Below are positions 51,474 to 60,064 of a stretch of 64,000 nucleotides of DNA, in pieces. A model generated the notes under the pieces. It saw only the letters and a program-made list of their open reading frames with translations. It searched no databases and was not told the origin of the DNA. Source of the stretch: JANXUC01 sp043782485 (GTDB lineage: Bacteria > Acidobacteriota > Terriglobia > Terriglobales > Acidobacteriaceae); the NCBI GenBank assembly GCA_043782485.1, contig JAYWAL010000088.1, forward strand, positions 1 through 64,000, written 5' to 3'. A program made the translations under genes and the position numbers. Position 1 is the stretch's first letter. Every line of letters starts with the position of its first letter.

Positions 51474-51671
51474 TTGGCAGATGTGAGACTGCAAGAAGGT
51501 GAGTCTCTGGAAAACGCGCTGCGCCGCTTTAAGCGCAAAGTGCAACAGGAAGACATCATCAAGGAAGTAAAAAGACACTCCTACTACCTGAAGCCCGGCG
51601 AGAAAAAGCGGGTAAAAGAAGCGCTAGCTCGCAAGCGCAGCCGGAAAAAGGCGCGCAAGGAGCAAGACTAA
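51474..51671 (+). CDS. rpsU: Small ribosomal subunit protein bS21
   Basis: The product has 65 residues if translation begins at TTG 51474, which gives MADVRLQEGESLENALRRFKRK and matches the family start; GGGGGG lies about 9 nt upstream. The sequence is basic throughout, with FKRKVQQEDIIKEVKRHSYYL and the Lys/Arg-rich tail KRSRKKARKEQD typical of bS21. The protein binds the 30S subunit near the 16S rRNA 3' end and aids initiation. A strong hairpin terminator follows directly, so it appears to be monocistronic. Confidence 0.92.
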   Translation: MADVRLQEGESLENALRRFKRKVQQEDIIKEVKRHSYYLKPGEKKRVKEALARKRSRKKARKEQD

Positions 51672-51676
51672 TCTGG

Positions 51677-51709
51677 AAGGGCTGCCACGCTGATAAGTGG
51701 CAGCCCTTT
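51677..51709 (+). terminator. Rho-independent terminator of rpsU
   Basis: A perfect 12-bp stem (AAGGGCTGCCAC at 51677-51688 and its complement at 51697-51708) has an 8-nt loop and begins 6 nt after the rpsU stop. The downstream T-run is short. Confidence 0.8.
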
Positions 51710-51931
51710 CGATTACCAAGGCGCGAGTTTCGATTCGTTTCGATGTAAACGTTGTGCTTTCTTTCGCTGGATGGATTCATTCCCTCGGCAATTCCAGACC
51801 GAGGGCGGGCCGAACCCAGGGTAATTCCGAAATAACGAGGGGGATGACGGGGCGACATCCACCCGCGAACCAGGGCTGAAGTGTGCTTGGTCGTGGAAGG
51901 AGCAGATCCCGTCGAAAGGAGTTTTCTCCCG

Positions 51932-52255
51932 ATGGAATTCCAGGATAAAGCATTGATCTGCATGGATTGTGGAAACGATTTTGTGTTCACCGACGGTGAA
52001 CAGCTGTTCTTTCACGATAAGCAGTTCAAGAACGAGCCCAAGCGTTGTAAGTTCTGCAAGGCCAAACGCGCCGCGCTCTTTGGACCGAGCGTCGGCAACG
52101 GCCAACCAGTTCCCCCGCCTTATAACAAAATCGAAACCCGCACCGTTTGTTCCCACTGCAACAGAGAAACCACCGTTCCCTTCCGCCCAACCCAGGGGCG
52201 CCCGGTTCTGTGCCGGGAGTGTTTCCAACAGGGAAGGGTGGCGGCCGCGGTTTAA
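51932..52255 (+). CDS. Zinc-ribbon domain protein
   Basis: The start is ATG 51932, with AAGGAG about 10 nt upstream; 107 residues. There are two Cys4-type ribbons: CMDCGNDFVF (9-12) with CKFC, and CSHCNRETTVPF with CREC. The first ribbon has the order CxxC...CxxC of the probable-zinc-ribbon family that occurs in many Gram-negative genomes, often with a Gln-Phe/Asn-Glu-Pro-Lys segment (KQFKNEPKRC). Function unknown; nucleic-acid or protein binding is possible. Confidence 0.85.
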   Translation: MEFQDKALICMDCGNDFVFTDGEQLFFHDKQFKNEPKRCKFCKAKRAALFGPSVGNGQPVPPPYNKIETRTVCSHCNRETTVPFRPTQGRPVLCRECFQQGRVAAAV

Positions 52256-52313
52256 CCGCGGAGCAAGGTTTTCAGGCACCCAAGCCCTCCCCCTTTTCCG
52301 CTAACATGACAGG

Positions 52314-53636
52314 GTGCCTAGCTTCTACATCGAAAATTTTGGCTGTCGCGCGTCGCAAGCTGACGGCGCGGAGATTGCGCGCCAGTTAGCTCTACGCGGA
52401 CTCTCCGAGCGTGATGCGAATCACGCGGAGTTGGTGGTCCTGAACACGTGCACGGTCACGGCCGATGCGGATCGGGCCGCACGAGCTGCGTTGCGCAGAA
52501 TCCACCTGGGCAATCCCGATGCTCGCATCCTGGTGACGGGGTGCTATGCCCAGCGCGCCCCGGCGGAAGTTGCGGCTCTGCCAGGTGTTGCCTGGGTCGT
52601 TGGGAACTCCCATAAGCACACAATCGCCACCCGGTTGGCATCCCCGGCAGCTTTTGTGCCCCTAGCGGCTCTGGCACACCCCCCCGCAATCGAAGTCGGC
52701 GACATATTTGCGCATACAGATTTCCTTACCGCCCCAGTTTTTGGCCTGGGAAGCACGCGGACTCGCCCAAACCTAAAGGTTCAGGACGGCTGCGATAACC
52801 GCTGCTCGTTCTGCGTCATCCCATCCGTGCGCGGAAACAGCCGTTCCCAGCAACTTATTCAGGTGATTGAGGATATCCAAGCCCTGGTCGCGGCTGGCAC
52901 GCAGGAAGTGGTCGTATCTGGCATCAACCTAGGCCGCTGGGGTCGTGATTTCGCCCCGGTCGACCGGCTGGAGGCCCTGATCGAGGCCATTCTCGAACGA
53001 ACCGAGCTGGCGAAGCTCCGCCTGAGCTCCATCGAACCGATGGACTGGAGCGATCGCCTAATTGCCCTTATTCGCTCCACTCCGCGCATTGCGCGCCACG
53101 CCCACATCCCCATGCAGTCGGGCAGCGACGCGGTCCTCCGCCGCATGCACCGCAAGTACCGCCCCTGGCATTATCGGGAAAAGGTAGCCAAAATCCGGGG
53201 AGCCCTCCCGACCGCCGCGATTGGCGCGGACGTCATGACCGGGTTCCCCGGAGAAACCGCCTCCGAATTCGAGGAAACACGCCGGATGGTGGAGGATTTG
53301 CCGCTCACCTATTTGCACATTTTCCCGTACTCGCCGCGTCCTGGAACCCCAGCCGCCGACGCTCCAGGCCAAGTGCCTGCACAAATCGCGCGCGAGCGCC
53401 ATCTGGTTCTGCGCGAGCTTATCGCTCGCAAGAAACAGGCGTTTGCCCAGTCGTTCGTGGGCACGACGCTGCCTGCCATCACCTTGCTTTCGTCCAGCTC
53501 TAACGGCACGAACGCCCTAACTGACAACTTCCTGGAGATACGACTCGAAGGCGAGCACCCGCCCAACTGCTGGATCCAGGCATTGGTCGAAACTAGCTCG
53601 GAAGGTCGGCTCGCTGGTCGGTTGGAGCATGCCTAG
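52314..53636 (+). CDS. mtaB: tRNA (N6-threonylcarbamoyladenosine(37)-C2)-methylthiotransferase
   Basis: The protein has 440 residues from GTG 52314. It is a radical-SAM methylthiotransferase. The N-terminal UPF0004 domain has three Fe-S Cys (FGCRASQADGAE, NTCTVTADADR, TGCYAQRAP). The radical-SAM cluster motif is CDNRCSFCVIPSVRG, followed by VVVSGINLGRWG and the TIM-barrel motifs IPMQSGSDAVLRRMHRKY and ADVMTGFPGET. The MiaB/MtaB/RimO subfamily is chosen because of FGCRASQADG and NTCTVT, which fit MtaB; MiaB is the main alternative. It modifies t6A37 to ms2t6A in tRNAs. Confidence 0.88.
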   Translation: MPSFYIENFGCRASQADGAEIARQLALRGLSERDANHAELVVLNTCTVTADADRAARAALRRIHLGNPDARILVTGCYAQRAPAEVAALPGVAWVVGNSHKHTIATRLASPAAFVPLAALAHPPAIEVGDIFAHTDFLTAPVFGLGSTRTRPNLKVQDGCDNRCSFCVIPSVRGNSRSQQLIQVIEDIQALVAAGTQEVVVSGINLGRWGRDFAPVDRLEALIEAILERTELAKLRLSSIEPMDWSDRLIALIRSTPRIARHAHIPMQSGSDAVLRRMHRKYRPWHYREKVAKIRGALPTAAIGADVMTGFPGETASEFEETRRMVEDLPLTYLHIFPYSPRPGTPAADAPGQVPAQIARERHLVLRELIARKKQAFAQSFVGTTLPAITLLSSSSNGTNALTDNFLEIRLEGEHPPNCWIQALVETSSEGRLAGRLEHA

Positions 53637-53858
53637 CGGAACCATTCACTACTGAGACACGGAGACACGGAGAAGACCAGGCCTTAGCTTCCCAGCGCGG
53701 CGCTGGTTGGTTTTGGTTTCTCCGTTTCTCCGTTTATCCAATTTCTGTTTTCTCCGATTTCTGGTTTCTCCGTGCCTCCGTGTCTCCGCGGTGAAAGCCT
53801 TCAGAAAGCGCCCACATGCTATACTTGGAGAGATTTTCGGCAGTACCCGGAGGCCAGT

Positions 53859-54491
53859 ATCGATAAGCGTTTTATCCGCACGAATGATCGCATCCGCGTG
53901 CGTGAAGTCCGCGTGATTGACGACGAAGGCAACCAGTTGGGCATTATGACGCCTTTCGACGCCATTAAAAAGGCCAAGGAAAAGAACCTGGACCTGGTCG
54001 AAGTTTCGCCCTCCGCCGTTCCGCCTGTCTGCCGAATTATGGATTTCGGCAAGTACATTTACCAGACGGAAAAACGCGAGCGCGAAGCCAAAAAGAATCA
54101 GAAAGTGATCGTGGTGAAAGAGGTCAAGTTCCGCATTAATGTGGACGACCACGACTACGACACGAAAAAGAATCATGTGTTGCGGTTTCTGGAGGAAGGC
54201 GACAAGGTCAAGGCGACGATCTTCTTTCGCGGCCGCGAAATGACGCGGCAAATGCTGGGCGTAAAGATTCTGGAACGGTTAATCAAGGATGTGGGCGATC
54301 AAGGCATTGTGGAATTTCGCCCGCGACAGGAAGGCAATACGCTGCACCTGATCATGGCTCCGAAGAAGGTGGCCACGCAGGAGAAAAAGCCGAAGGCTCC
54401 GAAAGCGGCGCTACCGCTCCAACAGGCGAAACCGCCGCAGGCGCAGCAGTCTACGCCGCCCGAAAGCGCCAACCCAGCAAGCCAGGGTTAG
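53859..54491 (+). CDS. infC: Translation initiation factor IF-3
   Basis: The gene appears to start at the non-canonical codon ATC 53859. GGAGG (53849-53853) lies 5 nt upstream, and the resulting protein begins IDKRFIRTNDRIRVREVRVIDDEGNQLGIM, in register with IF3 families. No usable ATG/GTG/TTG lies nearby. The product has 210 residues with the N-domain (ALPPVCRIMDFGKYIYQTEKRE region), a Lys-rich linker, and the C-domain (VKVTIFFRGREMTRQMLG-like, VEFRPRQEGNTLHLIMAPK), plus a Pro/Gln-rich tail. In E. coli infC starts at AUU, allowing IF3 to repress its own translation. It is the first gene of infC-rpmI-rplT-pheS-pheT. Confidence 0.93.
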   Translation: MDKRFIRTNDRIRVREVRVIDDEGNQLGIMTPFDAIKKAKEKNLDLVEVSPSAVPPVCRIMDFGKYIYQTEKREREAKKNQKVIVVKEVKFRINVDDHDYDTKKNHVLRFLEEGDKVKATIFFRGREMTRQMLGVKILERLIKDVGDQGIVEFRPRQEGNTLHLIMAPKKVATQEKKPKAPKAALPLQQAKPPQAQQSTPPESANPASQG

Positions 54492-54564
54492 CTTCAAAAG
54501 AGATTGCTCCATAGGGCTTTCTCACAAGGAAAGCACGAGACGTAATTTTGCTCGCAGAGGACTT

Positions 54565-54759
54565 ATGCCAAAGCTGAAAACACACAAAGGCGCCGCTAAG
54601 CGCTTCAAGAAAACGGGGACCGGTAAGGTGAAGCGGGCGAGTTCGTTCCTGCGCCACATCCTGACCTCGAAGGACAAGAAGCGGAAGCGGCATTTGCGCG
54701 GTACTTCGCTCGTGAGCGATGCCGACACACCCAAAATCAAGCGAATGATTCCCTACTAG
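54565..54759 (+). CDS. rpmI: Large ribosomal subunit protein bL35
   Basis: The protein has 64 residues, and AGAGG lies 4 nt before ATG 54565. The sequence begins MPKLKTHKGAAKRFKKTGTGKVKR and ends with DTPKIKRMIPY, both signatures of bL35. It is highly basic and binds 23S rRNA. The order infC-rpmI-rplT is conserved across bacteria. Confidence 0.97.
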   Translation: MPKLKTHKGAAKRFKKTGTGKVKRASSFLRHILTSKDKKRKRHLRGTSLVSDADTPKIKRMIPY

Positions 54760-54895
54760 TCAGGAATCACCGCGGCGCGACCCAGACAACGGGTTTCGCT
54801 ATGAGCGCCGCAAAGTCCACCTTGCAGCGTCCGGCGCGTGAAGAGGCTTTCTGTTCCGCCAGGAATAGATCCTTACCTCCAGCCGCCGTAACTTA

Positions 54896-54914
54896 GCCAG
54901 CCTTGCTGGCTTTT
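54896..54914 (+). promoter_or_regulatory. Possible attenuator hairpin upstream of rplT
   Basis: GCCAGC (54896-54901), loop CTT and GCTGGC are followed by TTTT, 17 nt before the rplT start. It resembles a small intrinsic terminator. L20 autocontrol in other bacteria acts on upstream hairpins. Confidence 0.45.
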
Positions 54915-54930
54915 CCAAAAGGAGAATGCA

Positions 54931-55347
54931 ATGCCTCGCGTAAAACGTGGCACGAAACGACGTGCCAGACGTAAAAAGATTTTAGAACGGGCCAGTGGGT
55001 ATTTCCTCACCAAGTCCAAGCTGTACCGCGCCGCACAGCAAGCCGTCGAGCGCGGCCTCATGTTCGCCTACTCCGGACGCAAGCAGAAGAAGCGCCAGTT
55101 CCGGTCCCTCTGGATCGTCCGTATCGGCGCAGCCACCCGTCCTCACGGGCTCAGCTACAGCCAATTCATCAGCGGCCTGAAGCTGGCGGGCATGGACCTT
55201 GACCGCAAAATCCTGGCTGACTTGGCGGTGAAGGATTCTGCGGGTTTCGCCCACTTGGTGGAACAAGCGAAGACTGCCAACGCAGCCAAGAAGGCAGAGA
55301 AAAAGCAGCCTTCTGCCGTTAAGTCCGCGCCTTCGAAGACAGCCTAA
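54931..55347 (+). CDS. rplT: Large ribosomal subunit protein bL20
   Basis: The protein has 138 residues, with AAAGGAG upstream of ATG 54931. The N-terminus MPRVKRGTKRRARRKKILERASGYF and the region GLSYSQFISGLKLAGMDLDRKILADLAV are diagnostic of bL20. An Ala/Lys-rich C-terminal tail of about 25 residues exceeds the usual length (about 118). bL20 nucleates 50S assembly and represses its own operon in several bacteria. Confidence 0.97.
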   Translation: MPRVKRGTKRRARRKKILERASGYFLTKSKLYRAAQQAVERGLMFAYSGRKQKKRQFRSLWIVRIGAATRPHGLSYSQFISGLKLAGMDLDRKILADLAVKDSAGFAHLVEQAKTANAAKKAEKKQPSAVKSAPSKTA

Positions 55348-55368
55348 GAACTCCGTAAAAAACTGGGT

Positions 55369-55410
55369 GCCCCGTCCTTGTCGCGTACTTTACGACAGGG
55401 CGGGGCTTTT
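55369..55410. terminator. Palindromic element, copy B (terminator-like)
   Basis: GCCCCGTCCTTGTCG (55369-55383) and CGACAGGGCGGGGC (55393-55406) form an imperfect stem followed by TTTT. The upstream GGGTG string and the stem match the reverse complement of the element at 42173-42213. It separates rplT from pheS. Confidence 0.65.
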
Positions 55411-55418
55411 AAAAAAGC

Positions 55419-56522
55419 GTGCCCTACACCCTCCCCAAACTCACCGACTTCTCCCCGGCCTCGGTCGACAAAGCCGTACAAGAGCTTTTGTCCGCGCTGG
55501 AATCCGAATCGCTCAGCGTCTCAAGCGAAAGCGCGGCGAAGGAATTCCGCGACCGCTGGATGGCTCGCAAAAACGGCATCCTCACCCAAGCGACCGACTG
55601 GCTCAAGACCGCGCCGAAAGAAGCCAAACGCGAGGTCGGCCAGCGCGTCAATGAAATCAAAGCCCGAGTAGAAGCGACGGTAGAGGCCGCGCAGCAAAGA
55701 GTCCAAGGCGGCTCCGCAGCCGCCGCTCTGGAATCGGAACGCGTCGACGTAACGCTCCCCGGTATTCGCCGCTCGCTTGGCGCTGAACACCCCGTCATCC
55801 GAACGCTAAATGAAGCCGTCGCGGTGTTCCGCGCTATGGGATACTCCGTCGCGGAAGGCCCCGAGGTTGAAACCGACTACTACAATTTCGAAGCGCTGAA
55901 CTTCCCGCCGAACCATCCGGCGCGTGATACACAGGACACTCTGGTCATCGGCGACCAGGGGAACAAGCCGCTCCGCGACCGACTGCTCCTCCGCACCCAC
56001 ACCTCTCCGGTGCAGATTCGCACTATGGAACAGATGAAGCCTCCGATCCGCATCATCTGCCCCGGCAAGGTCCACCGCCGGGATGCCACGGACGCCAGCC
56101 ATTCTCCGGTCTTCCATCAGGTTGAAGGTCTGGCGGTGGATACCGACATCACTTTCAGCGACCTGAAGGGCACGCTTGACCACGCCATGAAAGCGCTTTT
56201 CGGCTCTAGTGTGAAGACGCGATTCTTCCCGTCGTTCTTTCCGTTTACCGAGCCCAGCGCCGATGTGGCCATCAGCTGCATCATCTGTGGCGGCAAAGGC
56301 TGCCGCACCTGCAAGCAAACAGGGTGGGTTGAATTAATGGGCTGCGGCATGGTGGACCCGAATGTGTTCGGCTTTGTCAAAGAACACGGCTACGATCCAG
56401 CCAAGATTTCTGGTTTCGCTTTTGGAATGGGCGTCGAACGCCTGGCTATGATGAAGTATGGCATTGACGACATTCAGATGCTCTACCAGGGCGATGTGCG
56501 CTTTCTGGAGCAATTCGCATAA
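55419..56522 (+). CDS. pheS: Phenylalanine--tRNA ligase alpha subunit
   Basis: The protein has 367 residues from GTG 55419, without a clear ribosome site. The N-terminal coiled coil spans about 10-105, and the class II catalytic core has motif 1-like HPVIRTLNEAVAVFRAMGY, motif 2 (RIICPGKVHRRDATDASHSPVFHQVEGL) and motif 3 (GFAFGMGVERLAMMKYGIDDIQ). A Cys cluster (CIICGGKGCRTCKQTGW) matches the known zinc-knuckle-like element of this family. With PheT it forms the alpha2-beta2 enzyme that charges tRNA-Phe. Confidence 0.96.
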   Translation: MPYTLPKLTDFSPASVDKAVQELLSALESESLSVSSESAAKEFRDRWMARKNGILTQATDWLKTAPKEAKREVGQRVNEIKARVEATVEAAQQRVQGGSAAAALESERVDVTLPGIRRSLGAEHPVIRTLNEAVAVFRAMGYSVAEGPEVETDYYNFEALNFPPNHPARDTQDTLVIGDQGNKPLRDRLLLRTHTSPVQIRTMEQMKPPIRIICPGKVHRRDATDASHSPVFHQVEGLAVDTDITFSDLKGTLDHAMKALFGSSVKTRFFPSFFPFTEPSADVAISCIICGGKGCRTCKQTGWVELMGCGMVDPNVFGFVKEHGYDPAKISGFAFGMGVERLAMMKYGIDDIQMLYQGDVRFLEQFA

Positions 56523-56529
56523 TTTCAAC

Positions 56530-56660
56530 ACATAGAATTGTCATTCCGAGCGCAGCGAGGAATCTGCACTGGATTGAGCAAAATGCTTTTGGGCGGCGCA
56601 GGGCTTCAGCCTGCGGTAAAGATCTAAGAACAAGGCGGCGTTGGCCGCCGAGGTTAGGTT
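56530..56660. repeat. Intergenic repeats between pheS and pheT
   Basis: A half-copy of the inverted-repeat element (GTCATTCCGAGCGCAGCGAGG near 56541) is followed by CTTTTGGGCGGCGCAGGGCTTCAGCC. The latter is the minus-strand version of the GCCGCCCAAAAGC / GCTGAAGCC repeats. It is the only reverse-oriented copy noticed. Confidence 0.75.
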
Positions 56661-56672
56661 CAAGAAGCAAAC

Positions 56673-58685
56673 ATGAAACTCTCACCCCAATGGCTCCGCG
56701 AATTCGTCGAAATTAAGACTGACAACGTGCGCCTAGCCGACGACCTCACCCAAGTCGGTATTGCGGTAGAAAAACTTGACGGCGAAGTCTTCGAGATGGA
56801 CATCACCACCAACCGTCCCGACGCCATGAACCACTACGGCGCGGCGCGTGAAGCCTCGGCCATCTACGATCTTCCTCTCAAACCTCTATCCCCCAAACTG
56901 CCAGCCGCCAAGCCCGCAGCTGCATTCCCCGTCGAAATCCTGGAACCCGACCTCTGCCCTCGTTTCACCGCGCGCGTAGTCCGCAACATCACGGTCAAGC
57001 CCTCCTCTGATCCAATAGCAGAACGATTAGTTTCGATCGACCAGCGCCCCATCAACAACATCGTCGACGCCTCCAACTACGTCCTCTGGGAAATGGGCAA
57101 ACCCACGCACGCCTTCGATCTCGATCTGTTGGAAGGCGGAAAAATCCTAGTCCGCAAAGGCCGCGCCGGAGAAACCCTAAAAACTCTCGACGGCAAAACC
57201 CTCCAGATCAACCCAGAAGACCTCGTCATCGCCGACGCCGACAAACCCGTAGCCCTGGCCGGAGTCATGGGCGGTTTCGACACCATGATCACCGAGAAGA
57301 CGCGCAACATACTCATCGAGTCCGCCTGGTTCGACCCTGCGGTCATTCGCAGGATGTCGCGCCGCCACGGCCTCCATACCGACGCTTCGCACCGCTTCGA
57401 ACGCGGTGCTGACTACGAATCCACAGTCATTTCCTGCGACCGGGTAGCGGAGCTGATCCTGACTTCCGGCGGTGAACTCGCAGGCAACATCATCGACGTA
57501 ATTGCGCGGCCTTTGCCCAGAGCGGCCATCACGCTTCGTATTGCTGAAGTAGAACGCCACCTAGGCAAAGCCCTCCCGCGCCAAGAAATCACCCGTATTC
57601 TTCAGCGCCTCGGCTTTGAGCCCTCCGGCACAGGAGAAGATTTTTCCGTCCGCGTCCCCAGTTGGCGGCTCGACGTAACCCGCGAAATCGACTTGATCGA
57701 AGAGATCGCCCGCCAGCATGGCTACAACAAATTCGCCAACACGCTCCCGACGTTCTCAGGCACGGTCATCGAGCTTCCCGACGCCGCCAAAGACGCCCGC
57801 TTGCGCTCCTGCCTCCTCGCCCTCGGCTACAACGAAGCTCTATCGGTGACGTTCATCTCTCCCGAAAGCGCCAGGCAATTTTCAAATGCGGAACCTCTGC
57901 TCCTGGCCAACCCGCTCAGCGACGAAGCCTCCGCCATGCGCACTTCGCTCCTCCCTGGCATGCTCGACATGCTCGGTTGGAACCTGAACCGCGGCGCAAC
58001 TAGCGTCCGCCTCTTCGAGGCCGGACGCGTCTTCGAAAAAACGGCCACATCCCGCAACGAGAAAAAGCGCATCTGCCTGGGCGCAACCGGCAATGCCAAC
58101 GCCGCTAACGTGCACGAAAAAGCACGCCCCTATTCCTTCTTCGACTTGAAGGGTGATCTTGAAACTCTGTTCGCGTCTTTTCTCAATAAGACCGTTTACG
58201 ACGCTAAGGGCGTGGCCAAGTACTTTCATCCCGGCCGTTCCGCGCGTGCAATTTTGAACGGACGGGAAGTCGCCCAGTTCGGCCAGCTTCATCCAGACAT
58301 CGCCGCCGCCCGCAAGGTCCGGCAAGAAGTTTTCGTCGCCGAGATCGATCTTGATCAGCTCTATCAGGACAGGCTGAACGAGCCGCGCTACCAAGCCCCA
58401 GCTAAATTTCCAGCTGTCGACCGAGACTTCTCCTTTGTATTCACCGACATTACGAGATTCGCACAAATCCACGCCGCAGTCTCCGCCCTCAACATCCCAG
58501 AGCTCCGCATTTTCACCCCCGCCGAGACTTTCCGCGGCGGCAACATTCCAGCGGGCAACTATTCCATCTTGTTACGCGCCGTCTTCCAGTCGTTCGAACG
58601 CACACTGCGAGAAGAAGAAGTAACCCGCTGGACGTCATTGATAGCCGAAGCTCTAGTCGTTCTGGACGGAACCCCAAGAACCTAG
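56673..58685 (+). CDS. pheT: Phenylalanine--tRNA ligase beta subunit, lacking the B2 (tRNA-binding) domain
   Basis: The protein has 670 residues. It starts like other PheT proteins (MKLSPQWLREFVEIKTDN) but after about residue 38 jumps straight to EMDITTNRPDAMNHYGAAREASAIY, which in E. coli follows about 115 residues of the OB-fold B2/tRNA-binding domain. The B3/B4 editing core (IVDASNYVLWEMGKPTHAFDLD), B5 (YLGKALPRQEITRILQRLGF-like), the catalytic-like B6/B7 region and the C-terminal ferredoxin-like anticodon domain (KFPAVDRDFSFVFTD) are present. It therefore appears functional but shortened. Confidence 0.95.
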   Translation: MKLSPQWLREFVEIKTDNVRLADDLTQVGIAVEKLDGEVFEMDITTNRPDAMNHYGAAREASAIYDLPLKPLSPKLPAAKPAAAFPVEILEPDLCPRFTARVVRNITVKPSSDPIAERLVSIDQRPINNIVDASNYVLWEMGKPTHAFDLDLLEGGKILVRKGRAGETLKTLDGKTLQINPEDLVIADADKPVALAGVMGGFDTMITEKTRNILIESAWFDPAVIRRMSRRHGLHTDASHRFERGADYESTVISCDRVAELILTSGGELAGNIIDVIARPLPRAAITLRIAEVERHLGKALPRQEITRILQRLGFEPSGTGEDFSVRVPSWRLDVTREIDLIEEIARQHGYNKFANTLPTFSGTVIELPDAAKDARLRSCLLALGYNEALSVTFISPESARQFSNAEPLLLANPLSDEASAMRTSLLPGMLDMLGWNLNRGATSVRLFEAGRVFEKTATSRNEKKRICLGATGNANAANVHEKARPYSFFDLKGDLETLFASFLNKTVYDAKGVAKYFHPGRSARAILNGREVAQFGQLHPDIAAARKVRQEVFVAEIDLDQLYQDRLNEPRYQAPAKFPAVDRDFSFVFTDITRFAQIHAAVSALNIPELRIFTPAETFRGGNIPAGNYSILLRAVFQSFERTLREEEVTRWTSLIAEALVVLDGTPRT

Positions 58686-58749
58686 CTATCGACATAGTGT
58701 TTCTCCGTGCCTCAGTGTCTCCGTGGTGAATCGAACTTATACTGAACCG

Positions 58750-59934
58750 ATGCGACCTAAATCCTTCCTCAGCGAGAAAGTCTCCCATTTCTCCGAGTCC
58801 GTAATCCGAGAAATGTCTCGTGAGGCCACAAAATACCAAGCCGTAAACCTGGCCCAAGGCTTCCCCGACTTCCCCGCCCCGGAAGAAGTCAAGCGCGCCG
58901 CCCAGGAAGCTGTCGGCAGAGACATCAACCAATACGCCATCACCTGGGGCAGCCGCCACCTCCGCACCGCCATCGCCCGCCAAATGCAACTCTGGCAGAA
59001 AATCACAGTTGACCCGGAAACAGAAATCACCGTCTGCTGCGGTTCCACTGAAGCCATGATGGCATCACTCCTGGCCACCACCAACCCCGGCGAAGAAGTC
59101 ATCATCTTCGAGCCCTACTACGAAAACTACGGCCCTGACACCATTCTTAGCGGCGCGAAACCTCGCTTCGTCAGGCTCCGCCCACCGGTGACGCCCGATG
59201 CTGAGTGGACCTTTGACGAACAAGAACTCCGCGCCGCCTTCCACTCCCACACAAAAGCCATCATCGTCAACACCCCGAACAATCCCACCGGCAAAGTATT
59301 TTCACAAACAGAACTCGGGCTCATCCGAGACCTTTGCCTTCAGCACAACGTCCTCGCCATCACCGATGAAATCTACGAACACATCCTCTACGACAAAGCC
59401 AAGCACATTTCCATGATCGAACTCGACGGCATGCGCGACCGCACTATCGTGATTAACGGCATGTCGAAAACCTACAGCGTCACCGGATGGCGCGTCGGAT
59501 GGGCCGTCGCCCCGCCGCTGATCACCGACGCCATCCGCAAAGTACACGACTTCCTGACGGTTGGCGCTCCCGCCCCTCTGCAAGAGGCCGGAGCCGCCGC
59601 ACTCAGCCTCCCGCCCGCCTATTATGACGAGCTAAAAACTCGCTACCTCGCCCGTCGCGACCATCTAATGCCAATCTTGGAACGTGCTGGCTTCCACTGC
59701 TATCGCCCCCGCGGCGCCTACTACGTCATGACCGACATCTCAGCCTTCGGCTCCCCTGACGATCGCGCCTTCGCCCACCATCTGGTAAAAGAGATCGGCG
59801 TCGCCTGCGTTCCTGGCTCGAGCTTCTACAACGACCCCCGCGACGGCGCCACGAAGGTCCGCTTTGCTTTCTGCAAGCGCGAACAGACCATCAACGCTGC
59901 GGCGGAGAGGCTGAGCCAGCTTCGCAAAGCCTAA
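58750..59934 (+). CDS. Class I PLP-dependent aminotransferase (kynurenine/methionine aminotransferase-like)
   Basis: The start is ATG 58750 (GTG 58723 upstream falls in a dispersed repeat); 394 residues. Motifs are NLAQGFPDFPAP, YAITWGSRHLRTAIA, TPNNPTGKVFS, AITDEIYEHILYD and the PLP Lys240 in INGMSKTYSVTGWRVGWA. The pattern matches KAT/GTK-type and YbdL-like aminotransferases that act on kynurenine, glutamine or methionine. It lies downstream of pheT on the same strand, with 64 nt between. Confidence 0.9.
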   Translation: MRPKSFLSEKVSHFSESVIREMSREATKYQAVNLAQGFPDFPAPEEVKRAAQEAVGRDINQYAITWGSRHLRTAIARQMQLWQKITVDPETEITVCCGSTEAMMASLLATTNPGEEVIIFEPYYENYGPDTILSGAKPRFVRLRPPVTPDAEWTFDEQELRAAFHSHTKAIIVNTPNNPTGKVFSQTELGLIRDLCLQHNVLAITDEIYEHILYDKAKHISMIELDGMRDRTIVINGMSKTYSVTGWRVGWAVAPPLITDAIRKVHDFLTVGAPAPLQEAGAAALSLPPAYYDELKTRYLARRDHLMPILERAGFHCYRPRGAYYVMTDISAFGSPDDRAFAHHLVKEIGVACVPGSSFYNDPRDGATKVRFAFCKREQTINAAAERLSQLRKA

Positions 59935-60064
59935 CTGCCGGGTGCAGTCTGGCACGATTGGGCCATAAGTTTACCACTCGGATGGTCCTTGCAGACTCAA
60001 TTTCCACCGCTTTCTGCGTTATACTCGCGTGCAGGAAGCAGAATTATTCCATAGGATTCAGCAT

